Shown one piece after another: positions 10,534-21,596 of a stretch of 64,000 nt of DNA. The translations under genes were made by a program, and so were the position numbers. Each line of letters begins with the position of its first letter. Positions within the stretch are counted from its first letter, which is position 1. This DNA comes from Hippopus hippopus (taxonomy: Eukaryota > Mollusca > Bivalvia > Cardiida > Cardiidae): assembly GCA_946811185.2 (NCBI GenBank), contig OX328101.1:27264122-27328121 (forward strand), given 5' to 3'. Below the pieces are notes generated by a model. That model was not told the DNA's origin. It searched no databases and worked only from the letters and a program-made list of their open reading frames with translations.

Positions 10534-11030
10534 ATTTAAATTCTTCTGCTAAATCGGGTTTTAATCGCAACTGCGCAAAGGCCTACTTACAAAAGTAGGT
10601 AAAACTTTGTCATAAAAATTCCCTCATTGTCCTCCCCGAATATAAAAACCTAGATCTAGATTTTTAACCTTGCAAATCCTTTACCCAACGACATCGTCTT
10701 TTAACGACTTGGAGAAAGAAGACTTGTGACCACATAGCAGATACAGATCTATGAAAGATTGCTGCTAATCAACATAAATTTGTCTCCCTTTTTCTACAAT
10801 CACAACATTTACTACCTGCGGCATTTCGAGACATTTACACTGTCAACCAATTGCTCAGTCATGATTCATTAATTTTGTTGTATGCAAAAGGGTTTACTGT
10901 GAACAAAGTTTTGAATTTGTCGTCTTGTGAAGAGTTGAAATGAAAAAAAAAAAGGTTTTGTAGAGCAGCTGAATATTGACGTGGGAGATGAGAGTTGGTA
11001 ATGTAGCCTATCCCGTGCCTATCACTGGTT
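10534..11030. other. Possible promoter region of minus-strand gene; otherwise nothing seen
   Basis: The part next to 10534 is unmethylated-looking (CG retained). No exons or repeats are recognised further right. Confidence 0.3.
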
Positions 11031-11252
11031 TGATTCTTTACCACACTATCCCGACTTTTAATGACCCTATAAAAGAAGCCTTTTAAAAACATTGTTGGAA
11101 AAGGAGAAAACGCTGGTAACCAGCATTTTATGCTTTTCCCACAATGTTTTCTACCCTTTCAAAAATAAATTTCAGTTTTTCAGTTATATTGTCGTCTGCA
11201 AATGCTTTGAATTTGGACAAGTCTAAAAATTTGTCGTCTGGTAAAGAGTTAA
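11031..11252. mobile_element. Family 1 MITE
   Basis: It starts TTTACCACACTATCCCGAC and ends GGTAAAGAGTTAA. The hairpin core GAAAACGCTGGTAACCAGC is nearly perfect. Confidence 0.82.
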
Positions 11253-12137
11253 TACATGGATCCCTGGTGATAAGATAAACCGACTTCCTTGGTTACTGTT
11301 GCCAAGGGCTCCCAAACAACCACAGTAAATACATATACAGTATAGCAGATGGGCTACTTAAATCGTGCTGTCATCACTGTTTTTCTCGATAAAATTCCGG
11401 AAATAATATTTCTATCAATAAATATATACTTTCTAACGGACAAATTTTTCTTAAAGTTTCCAAACTTATAGTATTTATAATTCTTAACAATAAGATAAAA
11501 TAAAAACGGCACATATTCGTGCTTATTTTGTCAGAGGATGAAGGTCACTATGGAAGTTATTTTTTTCAAGGAAAAAAATAGGATAAAAGCTCAGCAGACG
11601 TAGTCTAGTAGGAAAAGGAGAAATGGCTCATGAATACGAAGCGATTTCTACTTTCCCAACAATAATTTTTAAAGCGGAAACAGCTATACTTCCCAGCTTT
11701 AAATTTCCTACTTTTGTTTGCTTTTTTGGTGTGTTACGCCGTGTCAACTGTATTTTAATTATTTCACATTGACAGTTCACAGATCTATTTCTATTTCTCA
11801 TTACTAATACTACCCGAAGAAAGTGCTTCTTGTTTCAATGCACCAATAGTATTACCATATGTGCGAAAATACATAGGTGCACTTTTGATTCACTATCCAT
11901 GATAAAAACACATGCGCAGAAGGATGCGAGCGAACATCTGTGATATACGTCGTTAAAGTTTGGGCAGATTACAGGTACATAAAGAAGACCGATGATGAAG
12001 TATATGATGAGTGAACTACAGACACAGATGTATTCAAAAAAGGATTGTGGCCAATTCAGAAAATGCACTTGTAACACTTGCTGTGCCTGTCGCATCGACC
12101 CTTCAAAGGCCGTCCAAACGCGTGCCGAAAACAAACT
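11253..12137. other. Mostly unassigned sequence
   Basis: Open frames exist on both strands at 11835-12134, one strongly hydrophobic on the minus strand. I could not tie either to a family. A decayed palindromic piece with AAAGGAGAAATGG lies near 11610-11665. Confidence 0.3.
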
Positions 12138-12342
12138 TTACCCTTGGGCTGCTAAGCGCGACTCACTGACCTTTTGCGGACCGTGTAGATCAAGATCAGA
12201 CTGCACAGAACGTGCAGTCTAATCTTAGATCTACACTGTCCGATAAGGAGATTTTATTCACCAAAACATAACTTTGAAATAGCAATATCTAGGTGTTTAC
12301 TATCGAAATGAAAATTTCATTTTTTAGCAGGATAAGGGTTAA
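12138..12342. mobile_element. Family 2 MITE, near full length
   Basis: It begins TTACCCTTGGGCTGCTAAGC, has the CAGACTGCACAGAACGTG centre with mirrored GATC-rich arms, and ends AGCAGGATAAGGGTTAA. A reference copy for family 2. Confidence 0.85.
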
Positions 12343-12408
12343 ACGACAAGAGATTCGCTTTCATTATCTGCTCACGTTTGCAATGCATATGTCCAACTCC
12401 AGAAGACC

Positions 12409-12603
12409 TTAACCCTGTACCAAACTACTCTGAGAAAGAAGGTTTTTGAAAACATCGTTGGAAAAGGAGAAAATGCTGGTAACCAGCATTTTCTCCTTTT
12501 CAAACGATGTATTCCATCCTTTCATCATGTAAGCCACATTTTTCGTCCGCAAATGCTTTCAATGTGGAAGAGTCTAAAATCTGGTCGTCTGGTAAAGAGT
12601 TCA
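12409..12603. mobile_element. Family 1 (TTAA) MITE
   Basis: TTAACCCTGTACC at left; perfect AAAAGGAGAAAATGCTGG core; right end GGTAAAGAGTTCA (TTAA lost). Confidence 0.84.
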
Positions 12604-13625
12604 TTTCCAATACTCGATGCCACATCTTAGTCACGATTGTCTTATCGGAAGACAAAAAGGCGTTAAACGGACAAACCCATAATGACAATTCCATCGGGAC
12701 GGCGGAAGTGACTCATAATAAACTTGACACGTCTCCAAGGCCAATGTCTAGAGCGTTTGTCACCGGAAATCATATCGACGCTTTCAGATGACTGATCGTC
12801 GAGAAACAAGACAGGAATTCTAAAGACAGCTTATGCTTAAATGGATCTTTTAATGAAACTCAATAGGCGATAGAATAAAGTTTTGCTTCGTAGAAATTAT
12901 TTTCCGGTATAGTGTCGGGGTGGGGGGGTAGGCTATAGCTTCCTTTAAAACTATGTTTGGCAAGAGTCCTTTTTGTAATTAATCCCTACTCAACACTAAG
13001 AGCGCTAAAGCCCCGAAAGCAGAGACTAAGATCAGACTGAACAGAAGGTGCAGTCTGTACAGTCCGCTTGTTAACTGAAGCCTATACGATAAAAATCTTC
13101 CAGTTGATTTTTTTTTAGCCGTCGAAACAGGCCAACGGGTTGTAATATTTGGCTGAAAGTGCTACAGTTTGGATATACTGTATAGCCTACTCGGTCAGTA
13201 AGTAAATAGCGTTTCGTTTACTTTCACTGTTTGTAAATTGACAAAACTCAAAACTTGATGTCAACTTTGGTTGCTTTTTGGCTGACAGTACATGTCAAAC
13301 TCAGACAGCACTATCCTGGATCTGCACTGTAAGAGGTTTCCTCCAAGCTATCAAGGTCAAATCAGTCTTCAAAATGTACTACTTGCGCCCTTTATCTGTT
13401 CGAGTGAAATATCGTTTTCATCAATTCAGATTGACTCCCAGTACATTGTTTGACTACTTGATTGATTGAAACGGGTTTTACGCCAATTTAAACATTATTT
13501 CAGTCATCTCGCGACGACATTTCACTTAGTTACCCATTCACATCCTGGGTTTCACTGTTACTAGGTCATAGCTCTAAAATATCTTAAATGCCCAATGACA
13601 CTCACACAAAAAGTCAAGTGGCTCG
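12604..13625. other. No gene seen; worn family 2 fragment
   Basis: A family 2 hairpin fragment (AGATCAGACTGAACAG) lies at about 13005-13075. The rest is unassigned. Confidence 0.35.
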
Positions 13626-13627
13626 AG

Positions 13628-13692
13628 TGAGGCTCAAGCCCGGGATTTTCAGGCTACGAATCCTACACCTTACCACTGAGCTGAGCAGGACC
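13628..13692 (-). repeat. tRNA-like SINE head, minus strand
   Basis: On the minus strand there is an A-box-like CTCAGCTCAGTGGTAAGG and a following body. The fold does not support a functional tRNA, so it is read as a SINE fragment. Confidence 0.4.
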
Positions 13693-13811
13693 CCGACTCA
13701 CATTGTCAGATCTGCTACACAAAGAATACTACGTGACACCCAAGCTTGCTGTTATTAGATTTGAGCATGATTTTCTGTCTTGTCATATTATATGGCATGC
13801 AATACACGAAA

Positions 13812-14024
13812 AGGGGCATTCGGCATTCGAAAGTGACGTCCCGGATCACCCTGCGCAGTCCACGCAGGCTAATCCGAAACGACACTTTCCGTTTTTACGT
13901 AATTTTCTGTTTTGCGCAAGTCTACTGTAGCACAAAATCTAATGTAGTCGTAAAGTGCCGTCTCGGCTTAGCCTGCGCGGACTGCGCAGGCTGATCCGAA
14001 ACGACACTTTACGCAAATGTCCGA
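13812..14024. mobile_element. Two direct copies of a CGACACTTT hairpin element
   Basis: Both units run from AAAGTGACGTCCCGG or AAAGTGCCGTCTCGG to CCGAAACGACACTTT. Each centre is a CCTGCGCAG palindrome. The two are about 120 bp apart in the same orientation. The type differs at its ends from families 1-3 but shares the GCGCAG core with family 3. Confidence 0.65.
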
Positions 14025-14097
14025 ATGCTTCTTTTCGCGCGTTGCAAGCCAATTATGATATTGCCACGTGCTGTATCCTCTCCCGGATAAACACGCT

Positions 14098-14215
14098 TGT
14101 AACGCACAGTCTAGTTTTAACGACCGTGACAAAAAAAAAAAAGCCATTGAAAGCATACGGAAAATAAAGAAAATGCTGGTAACCAGTATTCTTTCCTTTT
14201 CCCTCTTATCTGGAA
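14098..14215. mobile_element. Family 1 MITE, left part
   Basis: GTTTTAACGACCGTGAC followed by the AAAATGCTGGTAACC core; the right half is missing. Confidence 0.6.
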
Positions 14216-14417
14216 CAAATTTGGTCCTCTGTTTCAGATAAATGCTGATTTCGGTTTTATTCGTATCCGATCAAAAATGATCTCATAAAGAAGGCGAGAC
14301 GCCCATAACGTAGGCCCTACGATAGCCAATGCAATTGCGTTATGTTGAAAATGTGGGATCAGATGGAAGATGCTTTTTGTCGCTTTAGAGAATACAGTTA
14401 TTTGTAACTTATAATCG

Positions 14418-14508
14418 TTAAAACTTTACCACACAGTCCCGACTTTTAACGACCCTGAGAAAAAAAAAAAAACACATTGTGGGAAAATGAGAAAATGCTG
14501 GTAACCAA
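14418..14508. mobile_element. Family 1 MITE, left half
   Basis: It starts TTAAAACTTTACCACAC and runs to GAAAATGCTGGTAACC, then stops exactly where an unrelated hairpin begins (14509). Confidence 0.7.
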
Positions 14509-14563
14509 AGTTTCCTGGAAATTTTATCTAGATAAAATGAAAAGATAAAATTTCTAGGAAACT
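14509..14563. repeat. 21-bp-arm hairpin abutting a broken MITE
   Basis: Arms AGTTTCCTGGAAATTTTATC plus T (14509-14529) and 14543-14563 match at 20 of 21 positions with a 13-bp loop. It replaces the right half of the family 1 copy to its left. Confidence 0.8.
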
Positions 14564-14768
14564 GATTTATCGCAGTAGTTTTCTAAAATAATCATGATAG
14601 CTATCTCGTTTCTCGTGGCAGAAATATGCCACCGTACTATAGTTACGCAAATTTTGTTCGTAAAACGGGACCCAGGCTGATCTTTTTGTAATCCATAGAA
14701 TGTTCCTGTCATTTCCATACTGTATTTTTTTCACCATTAGAATCATATTAAATCTCTTCCATATGACT

Positions 14769-14978
14769 TATTTTTAAGACTTATCCAAGTAAAAAGTATT
14801 TGCAGACGACAGATTAAATATGGCTGAAATGATACAATTCCTCTCTTAATGGGTCGTAAAACATTGTGGGGAAATGGAGAAAATGCTGGTTACCAGCATT
14901 TTCTCCTTTCCACACAATGTTTTCAAATGTCTCCTCCCACTTGGTCGTTAAAACTCGGGATTTTTCGGTAAAGAGTCG
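14769..14978. mobile_element. Family 1 MITE
   Basis: Contains TTTGCAGACGACAGATTAAA, the GAAAATGCTGGTTACCAGC core, and ends GGTAAAGAGTCG. The left end is worn. Confidence 0.75.
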
Positions 14979-15148
14979 AATGTTCAAGTATGAAACAGAT
15001 ACCGCACTTCACTCGGGGACAAAGAGGTTTTTACGAAAGATGATCTTGAATCCTGACACTGAATCAACAATTGGTCAACGCTAGATCCGTGATAAGTTGT
15101 TCTCGACATTTGGTCGCAGTGCGCGTGCCTCTATGCAAATATTAACTC

Positions 15149-15361
15149 CGAACCCTTAACGAACCTTTTCACAAATGTAGCTGCCACTGCGGCCAGTATA
15201 GATCAAGATAAGACTGCACAAAGGATGTGGCCTGATCTTTCACCTACGCTTTCTGCTTTGTTGTGACATTCTGACCAAGAGTAACATTGATACTAAAATT
15301 GTTTGTGGCTAATTTCTAGACTGAAAATGGATGCTGCGTTTATTCGGCTTGTAAAGATTAA
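15149..15361. mobile_element. Family 2 MITE, degenerate
   Basis: It begins CCGAACCCTTAACG and includes GTATAGATCAAGATAAGACT. The right part matches the long form seen at 29907. Confidence 0.6.
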
Positions 15362-15437
15362 TCAATAACTTCTTCAAACAATTTTGCTGCCAACGACTTC
15401 GAAGGCATCGATGTAAAATGAGGATAATCAGCATAAG

Positions 15438-15540
15438 TTAACCCTTAAGCTGCTAAGCTCGACTCACTGACCTTTTGCGGACAATGTAGATCAAGATCAG
15501 ACTGCACAAAACGTGGTTTATTCGGCGCTTCAGGGGTTAA
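15438..15540. mobile_element. Family 2 MITE, internally deleted
   Basis: TTAACCCTTAAGCTGCTAAG at left and CAGGGGTTAA at right are only 103 bp apart. The second hairpin arm is gone, but both TTAA ends remain. Confidence 0.78.
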
Positions 15541-15783
15541 GATTGAGTAAAAGGACACAAGCCTAGAGGAGTGATTGGTGAAAAAAGAGAATATTCTAGT
15601 CATGAGCAATTTCTACTTTTTGCGAAATGTTCTAGAAATCGTCCAATGCAAGAGCCAAAAAGTCATCATGTGATTGGAACTGATGTAGAATGTCTTTCTG
15701 TCCCTTTTCCACTGAACAGGGTGAATTATTTGAACTGTGTGTTCGGCTGCTTTCAACAGTTTTCGTATTATGACGTTGACGTC

Positions 15784-16045
15784 TAGCCCGCTATGTCAGT
15801 CTTTAGCGCTTACGGCTCGAGGGGGTCGCTGGTTCGATTCCATAGCTCGGCCAAATCCTTAACGAAGATTGATGATTGTCATTGCCATATTATTCATTCG
15901 GTTGTTTCGACGATGTTTATGCAAGAAAGGCAGACAGCGTCTTGGATAGAATGCAGTGGAAAGTATAGGTGAGAGAAACCGTTCGGGTAAGCATGGATAC
16001 GTACACTGACCGCCGCAATATAAATGAAAAAGCTTTTAAAATGGG
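15784..16045 (+). mobile_element. tRNA-headed SINE
   Basis: A tRNA-like head (B box GGTTCGATTCC at about 15832) is followed by a body with GATGATTGTCATTGCC and GTACACTGACCGCCGCAATA. The same body recurs at 58918 and 59812, which supports a real family. The head does not pair as a functional tRNA. Confidence 0.6.
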
Positions 16046-16380
16046 GATAAAAAGCAATCAGACAAACACGACGCGGTCGATGGCAGAAGATCGAACAAGG
16101 GTGTGAACGCCCAAACAACAGAGCCGCAGAGGATCCCTCTGGAAATGACAGACACGGGTCAAAGTAATGTCCAACATGTATTAAGTCATGATTATTGGCC
16201 AAAAATGCCGAGCAAAATCCTCACCGGGTGGTTTCTCGGGATCATGCCAATTATGAACAGAGGTATTGTAGAGATCCTTGAAAAATGTCATTGATAATAT
16301 TCGAATTTCATCTAATATATAAATTGTGAGTGAGCCTAATATACAAGGCTTCTGTGCTTGTCTGTTTTAGTCGGTCTTAG

Positions 16381-16472
16381 GCCGATCCGATCACGTGATG
16401 TCTCAACCGCTCACGTGATTACTCAATATTTGGCGAGCGGGACATGGCGTCCTAAGAAGAAAAAAAAAAACA
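16381..16472 (+). promoter_or_regulatory. Candidate promoter and 5' UTR with paired E-boxes
   Basis: Two TCACGTGA sites (16391-16398 and 16411-16418), 20 bp apart, are the class bound by USF/TFE3/MITF-type bHLH-zip factors. They sit 55-80 bp before a possible start codon. A four-codon upstream frame, ATGGCGTCCTAA (16444-16455), lies in a strong start context and could dampen translation of the next AUG. No TATA box is seen. Confidence 0.4.
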
Positions 16473-16491
16473 ATGAGTTTGTTTCGAAAAT
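16473..16491 (+). CDS. Candidate first coding exon (MSLFRK)
   Basis: ATG at 16473 encodes MSLFRK plus one base, followed by the near-ideal donor GTAAGTATG at 16492. It is too short to identify. The call rests on donor quality and the promoter-like sequence just upstream. I could not find a following exon with matching phase with confidence. Confidence 0.3.
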
Positions 16492-16499
16492 GTAAGTAT

Positions 16500-17022
16500 G
16501 TTTCTTATACCTTTGAAATTTGTTGTTTGTTCCTGAGTGATCGAAGTAGCTTACAAATTATGATTTTCTTTTCCTGTCTTCTTCGTATTTACATCAACGC
16601 CTGTTTGCTCATCTCTTACTGTTCCCGCCCTCCGATTTTCTTTTGAAATGTGGCTCAAGAGATCGTTTTAATATTATTATGATCACTTATTCTTACAACT
16701 TTTTCCTTGAACTCGGTTGAAATCGATAAAATGAACTCCATGAAATTGTATGTGTGAAATTGAAAAAAAAAATGCTTTTGTGAATACGGGGCCTAGATCT
16801 ATATTTATGATGCCTTTGCATGATAATGATACAGATCTATGACCTGATGTGAACAAAGACCGAGTACAATAGGCTAAAGGCAAGCATAAATTGCAGCTTG
16901 TAATTATCACAGCCATTGGTACGCATGTAAACCTTGTTATTATTTTACATTATAAATTATTATATAGAACTGTATGAATTTTTTCATGGTGATGTACTAA
17001 AATAAAAAAAAAAGATATCACA
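16500..17022. other. Nothing recognised
   Basis: AT-rich sequence, presumably intron if 16473-16491 is a real exon. Confidence 0.3.
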
Positions 17023-17245
17023 TTAACTCTAACATTCGACAATTTTAGGCTTGTCCAAATTTAGTGTGATAACAGACTGCAAAAAAGTTATGGCTCATTG
17101 GTGAAAATTGTATCAAAAAGAGAAGAAAACATTATGAAAAACGGAAAAAATGCTAGTCACCAGCATTTTCTTCTTTTCCTACAATGTTCGAAAGCTTTGT
17201 TTCTCACAGGGATCTTATATACGATCCCTGTTTCTCAGGGTTGTC
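17023..17245. mobile_element. Family 1 MITE, worn right end
   Basis: TTAACTCTAACATTCGAC at left and a AAAAATGCTAGTCACCAGC core. It ends in a duplicated AGGGATCTTATATACGATCC segment that itself forms a small palindrome. Confidence 0.7.
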
Positions 17246-18340
17246 ACTAGTGGCTAAAGTGGTGATGTGCTACCAAACTTTCTAAGCAAAGGGCCTGGGC
17301 TATCAAAATTAATGTCTATTCTGGTAAGATATACCAGAACATATGAAGAATGATCGATTCTCTCTTTTCACAATGACTTTTTGCTGTTTTCATGAAAGGA
17401 CCTGATCTGAAACGCATGTTGATCAGTTATCCAAACTTCTAGTTTGGTCCAAATATACAACATCTTTTGGCAGGTGCCTGACATCCGGTTCATCATTTTA
17501 CTTAATCATTATGAAAATACAAAAAGGCAAAAACCAGGAATAATATTACATCCTAATACTTTCCTTTTACATTTCAACCCGCTTTATTGAGATAAATGGT
17601 AAGATCTATCGCCTAAGCAAAATTTACCGGCATCAACAATTGCAGATTTCTCAGTTCACTTCTAGTCCAAGTAGTTGTCAGGAAATCCAATAATTTTCAT
17701 TACATTTACCATAAAATGAACTCAATTTTCAACAGGATTTAATTCTTCCACATTCATATTACATATCACAACTAAAATTTTCCTTTCATATATTGTATTT
17801 TTGAAGAAATTTTTATTGGAATATTGCTTATCAGTGAATCAGAATTTTCAAGATGGCGGCGTAAAAATATTTTTCCTCGATGGCAACTTTCCACACCCTG
17901 TCAAAATTAAAATCAAAATCTGATCGGTATTTCCTTCTTCTTTCATATCTCATTTTGAAGAAGGGATTTCAAATAGTTCAAAGACGTTTGTCGCCTTTGG
18001 TCATATTTCGCATTTTTCATACAAAGTCTTTGAACCTAGACAAAAATTTTCTTTTTTAATTTTTGGCCAAGCCACAAGCAGCAAACACTGTCATGAATAT
18101 TTTTTTTTTCTGATTGGCTTATATTTTGTAATTTGAATATATGACGTACCCCCTGGTGCATTTTGATTTGAAAATAACCACCCTTTTAAAACATGTCCTT
18201 CTGGCCATCCATATATTGGGTATGGATTTTACTCACTGAATTCATATTATTCTACTATTGGTGAAAAGGAATTATTAATTACTTAATTGTTTTTTGCATG
18301 AGAAGAAAGCTTATTCAATAAGCTTTTTAACAATGTAAAT
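17246..18340. other. Nothing recognised
   Basis: No exon with two good splice sites and no element of the known families. Confidence 0.35.
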
Positions 18341-18598
18341 GAGTCATACTCTGTGAAAAGGAGGCGTAATGCTTCTGCTAAAAGTATCAACCATGTCAGC
18401 CTGCACAGTCTGTGCAGGCTGACCGGGGCTGAAACTTTTTGCCATGAGTCAATTTTCTGCATTTCAAAGGCCCAGTGTACCATATCATTCAGTCAGTTGT
18501 TTCGAAACGGATTTTATAGATTTGTAATTATGAGATAACTTATTTAGTAGTATGCCTCCCAGAGATGCATTAAGCCCCTTTAGCCAGAGCACAACTCA
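18341..18598. mobile_element. Family 3 MITE, full length
   Basis: GAGTCATACTCTGTGAAAAG at left, AGCCAGAGCACAACTC at right, centre GTCAGCCTGCACAGTCTGTG with its mirror. Confidence 0.82.
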
Positions 18599-19170
18599 AG
18601 TATTATTGAGGTTTTAATTTAATGAAATGGAAAAATGATGGTTTAAAGCTCACTACCCTCTCAGTTATTGATAAATTCCAATAGGCTCATCAGTTTTGTT
18701 GTGGTTGCTAACTTTAGATCAATATCAGAGTGCACAAACGTCAGTGTGTTCACTAGGATTTTGAAAGTTGGATTCCAGGAATCCACCTCAGGAAAAAGTT
18801 GGATTCCAGCCTGAAGAAGTTGGGTTCACACATAGAATGAATTTTAATATGCAAGTGATAAACATCTAAAAACTGTAAATTTAGATTTGTGCATCATGGA
18901 GACATATTAATGTCTGTAATGAACAAGTCAACATCTACATTAGAAATTGATAGCTATGACTTTATTTGTAATTACGCAAAGGATTAAAGAAGTTTAATAA
19001 CTTTTCACTTTAGCTTTTATTTAGACTAAATAAATAATTCAACATGATAATGGCTAGTATTTAAAATATTCATAAAAATGGCAACAATTCTGGACCCATC
19101 TTCACAAACACTTGTAGGAAGAATTTGCATTGAATTTAGAATTGTTTGTCCATATGGATCATTTTTTCAA

Positions 19171-19367
19171 TTAAATCTTTTTACATGACAAAATTTTGGA
19201 CCTGTCCAAATTTAGAGCTTGCATAAATTTGTAAATTACAAGATAAAGATGGTTTGATCAATGTATTTTATCTTTGAAAAAAAGGAAACTTTTTTGGGAG
19301 AAGAAAGAAAGCTTTCTTTCTCAAGGTTGTTAAATTCTGGATGATGGATTGTTTGGTAAAGGGTTAA
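19171..19367. mobile_element. Family 1 MITE lacking the central hairpin
   Basis: TTAAATCTTTTTACATGAC to GTAAAGGGTTAA. The GCTGGTAACCAGC centre is replaced by GAAAGAAAGCTTTCTTTC, a different short palindrome. Confidence 0.7.
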
Positions 19368-19700
19368 ATAGCAAAGAGCAGCTATTGATAATGATCATGG
19401 AGGAACCAGTTGAATTAAGTTAGACTAGTGGTAAAAAATGAAGTATTTGGAATTTTCTTCATTTGAAAACCACTTGTCTTTAGCTATATGTTCAGGTTTT
19501 TTTTTTTTCTCCACTGTCTCGCTAGTCTGATCACTAGGCTGATCTGAAGCTTTCCCTTTAAACCCCAGAAATTTTTCCATTTCTCCATGTTCTCCGATAA
19601 TATAGGGCACTTTTGCAATGCATGAGCGTTGATTCAGTTATGGTAAAAAGAGATATGATTTTTGTAGAACTTAAATAAACGTTTTTACTTGAAAGATTGA

Positions 19701-19961
19701 TTAAAAAAATTGCCAGAAAGTTGAAAGGTCATGGACAATACTTAAATATCTATTATTATTGCCTTCTGTTGACAGCATCATTAGATGTTCATCGCCTTTC
19801 TTTAATCGGGTATATAGATCAATCATCCGCATAAGTAAGTCTGTAATCTGTTGATTGATGCATAATTTGCAAATGTCAACCAACATGGTAGACAATAGGG
19901 TATTGGCTATTTGCCATCCACAGTTTAACGGGTACTGTGCGAGCAATAAAGAATGATGCAT
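19701..19961 (-). CDS. Candidate coding exon or short gene, unidentified
   Basis: A frame of 86 residues runs from ATG (19961, context CAAAATGC) to a stop at 19701. It contains YPLNCGWQIANTLLS, DICKLCINQQITDLLMRM and YTRLKKGDEHLMM, which reads as helical protein. An alternative start as a spliced exon exists, because GCTCGCACAG before TACCCG is acceptor-like. No family recognised. Confidence 0.3.
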   Translation of the reverse strand: MHHSLLLAQYPLNCGWQIANTLLSTMLVDICKLCINQQITDLLMRMIDLYTRLKKGDEHLMMLSTEGNNNRYLSIVHDLSTFWQFF

Positions 19962-20328
19962 TTTGACTGGTAGTTAGTCTCGCAGAAAGCCACGCCTATC
20001 TTTTTCACTACCATTCACTTGATAAATTAATCAAACTGAGTAGCTGATTTGGGATGCGTGCCCTGACAAAACTTGTCGTCCAGTGGAATCCTTCTTCAGG
20101 ATTTTTTGTCGTCCACCAGGAAAAATTGTCGTCTCAGACGACAGCATTATCTCCCGCTAGATGGCATTCTACAATACACATCTATCTACGGTATTTTGCT
20201 TAAATTTTGGGACACCATCAAAAATCGCGAAAATGATTATTTTTCATGACCCAAAGACTTAGGCCATGCTAAAAATTGCAAAGCAAGATCGATATTTTTT
20301 TGTTCCAAGGAATTGGGACAGTGAGTAT

Positions 20329-21022
20329 CTATTTAAAAAAATCTTTCAATCCGTTTGATACCCTTTGTTTACAAGCATTTATTTCGCGCAGTTTCATTTC
20401 TACACACGTAACATCGTAAGCCTGCTTCTCAACCCTCCTGATTTCAATGGGAGTTTCAGTTTCCCAATTCAAGACAACAAACCGGATCACCTGATAGACT
20501 ATTTTAAACCCCAATTCAAAAAAAAAAATCCGGTATAAGTGTAAAAAGGGTGTGATAAACTTGTATCCAAGATACATAATGTATACATGTACATCCGAAG
20601 TTGAAACAGAGTTGACACGCATGTATTTCACGGTCAATCGGGTTCGTTTTTTATAAACAGAAATCAAGGTACAGTATTCTAGTCTAACCGAGGTTTATCG
20701 ATCGAAGATCGACGAACCAATCAAATTTGAGAACGGGCCAAGCAGGTACTTGTCAGAGTGGAATTTATGTCGTTCACGTCACGTAAGCAGGTAAAATATG
20801 TTGTGAATTTATCTACAAATGCAAAATAACAATCCTCATCACGATCCCAGGATGCAGACAATAATGAGTGACAAGTTAATCAACAAGGAAAACAATGAGA
20901 AAAAGCGAAGTTTTAAACTCTCAGTGCACAAATTGACCGCTGGAATTCCAATCTGTCTAAAAACAGACCAATCTGCAAATGATCGTAGGTTTATTGAAAT
21001 CAATGACGTAGCAATATTTTAA
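20329..21022. other. Unassigned open frames on both strands
   Basis: A minus frame (20667-20329) ends KLREINACKQRVSNGLKDFF. A plus frame with an ATG at 20819 encodes 67 residues starting MQNNNPHHDPRMQ. Neither is recognised. They may belong to the enclosing inverted-repeat element. Confidence 0.25.
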
Positions 21023-21596
21023 TGCAATATTCGACTGCTTAGCGGTCAGTGACTTACAGTATGACAGCTTGTCTTGTCTGGCCATAAGTTTTGGGACAGC
21101 TGACAAAATAATTATTTTTTGTAGACCGAAGTACAGTCAAATCTGTGTACAGCAGCCAGTCAAGGGATGTGCCCAAATTGGCTGCTGTACACAGATTGGC
21201 TGCTGTTCACAGTACTTATTTCTCGCACATTATTATCATACTATAGTTGGTACTTTGCAGTATTGTATGATGTTCTAGCTTGTTGAATCATCTTTTGTAT
21301 GTCACAATGAACTTCTGCCTCACATTATGTACAAAAAAAAGACTTGAATAAAAGGATTTTATTTAAAAGATTTATTTTCCTTTTCATTCCTTTACCATCA
21401 TATTTAACAATAATAGTGCTCACAAGTTTCATGTGTTATACTATGTTCATCTAAAGTGTTTGCAAGAAAGCATGGTTTGCAAGAAAGCATGTAAAAACTT
21501 TAAAAAATTAAATGTTGCTTAATCAAAACATTGCAGCTTTTGTTTAAAAAAATACAGAAACACAATGATTTGTTCTGCAAAGAAACATGCACTCTG

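Noticed and set aside
11835..12134. Hydrophobic minus-strand frame with a faint resemblance to a peroxisomal-type ABC transporter membrane segment
   Set aside because: The resemblance is loose, splice sites are uncertain, and an overlapping plus frame is equally open.
13812..14024. CRISPR-like direct repeats
   Set aside because: Only two units, each a hairpin element with diverged flanks, in an animal genome.
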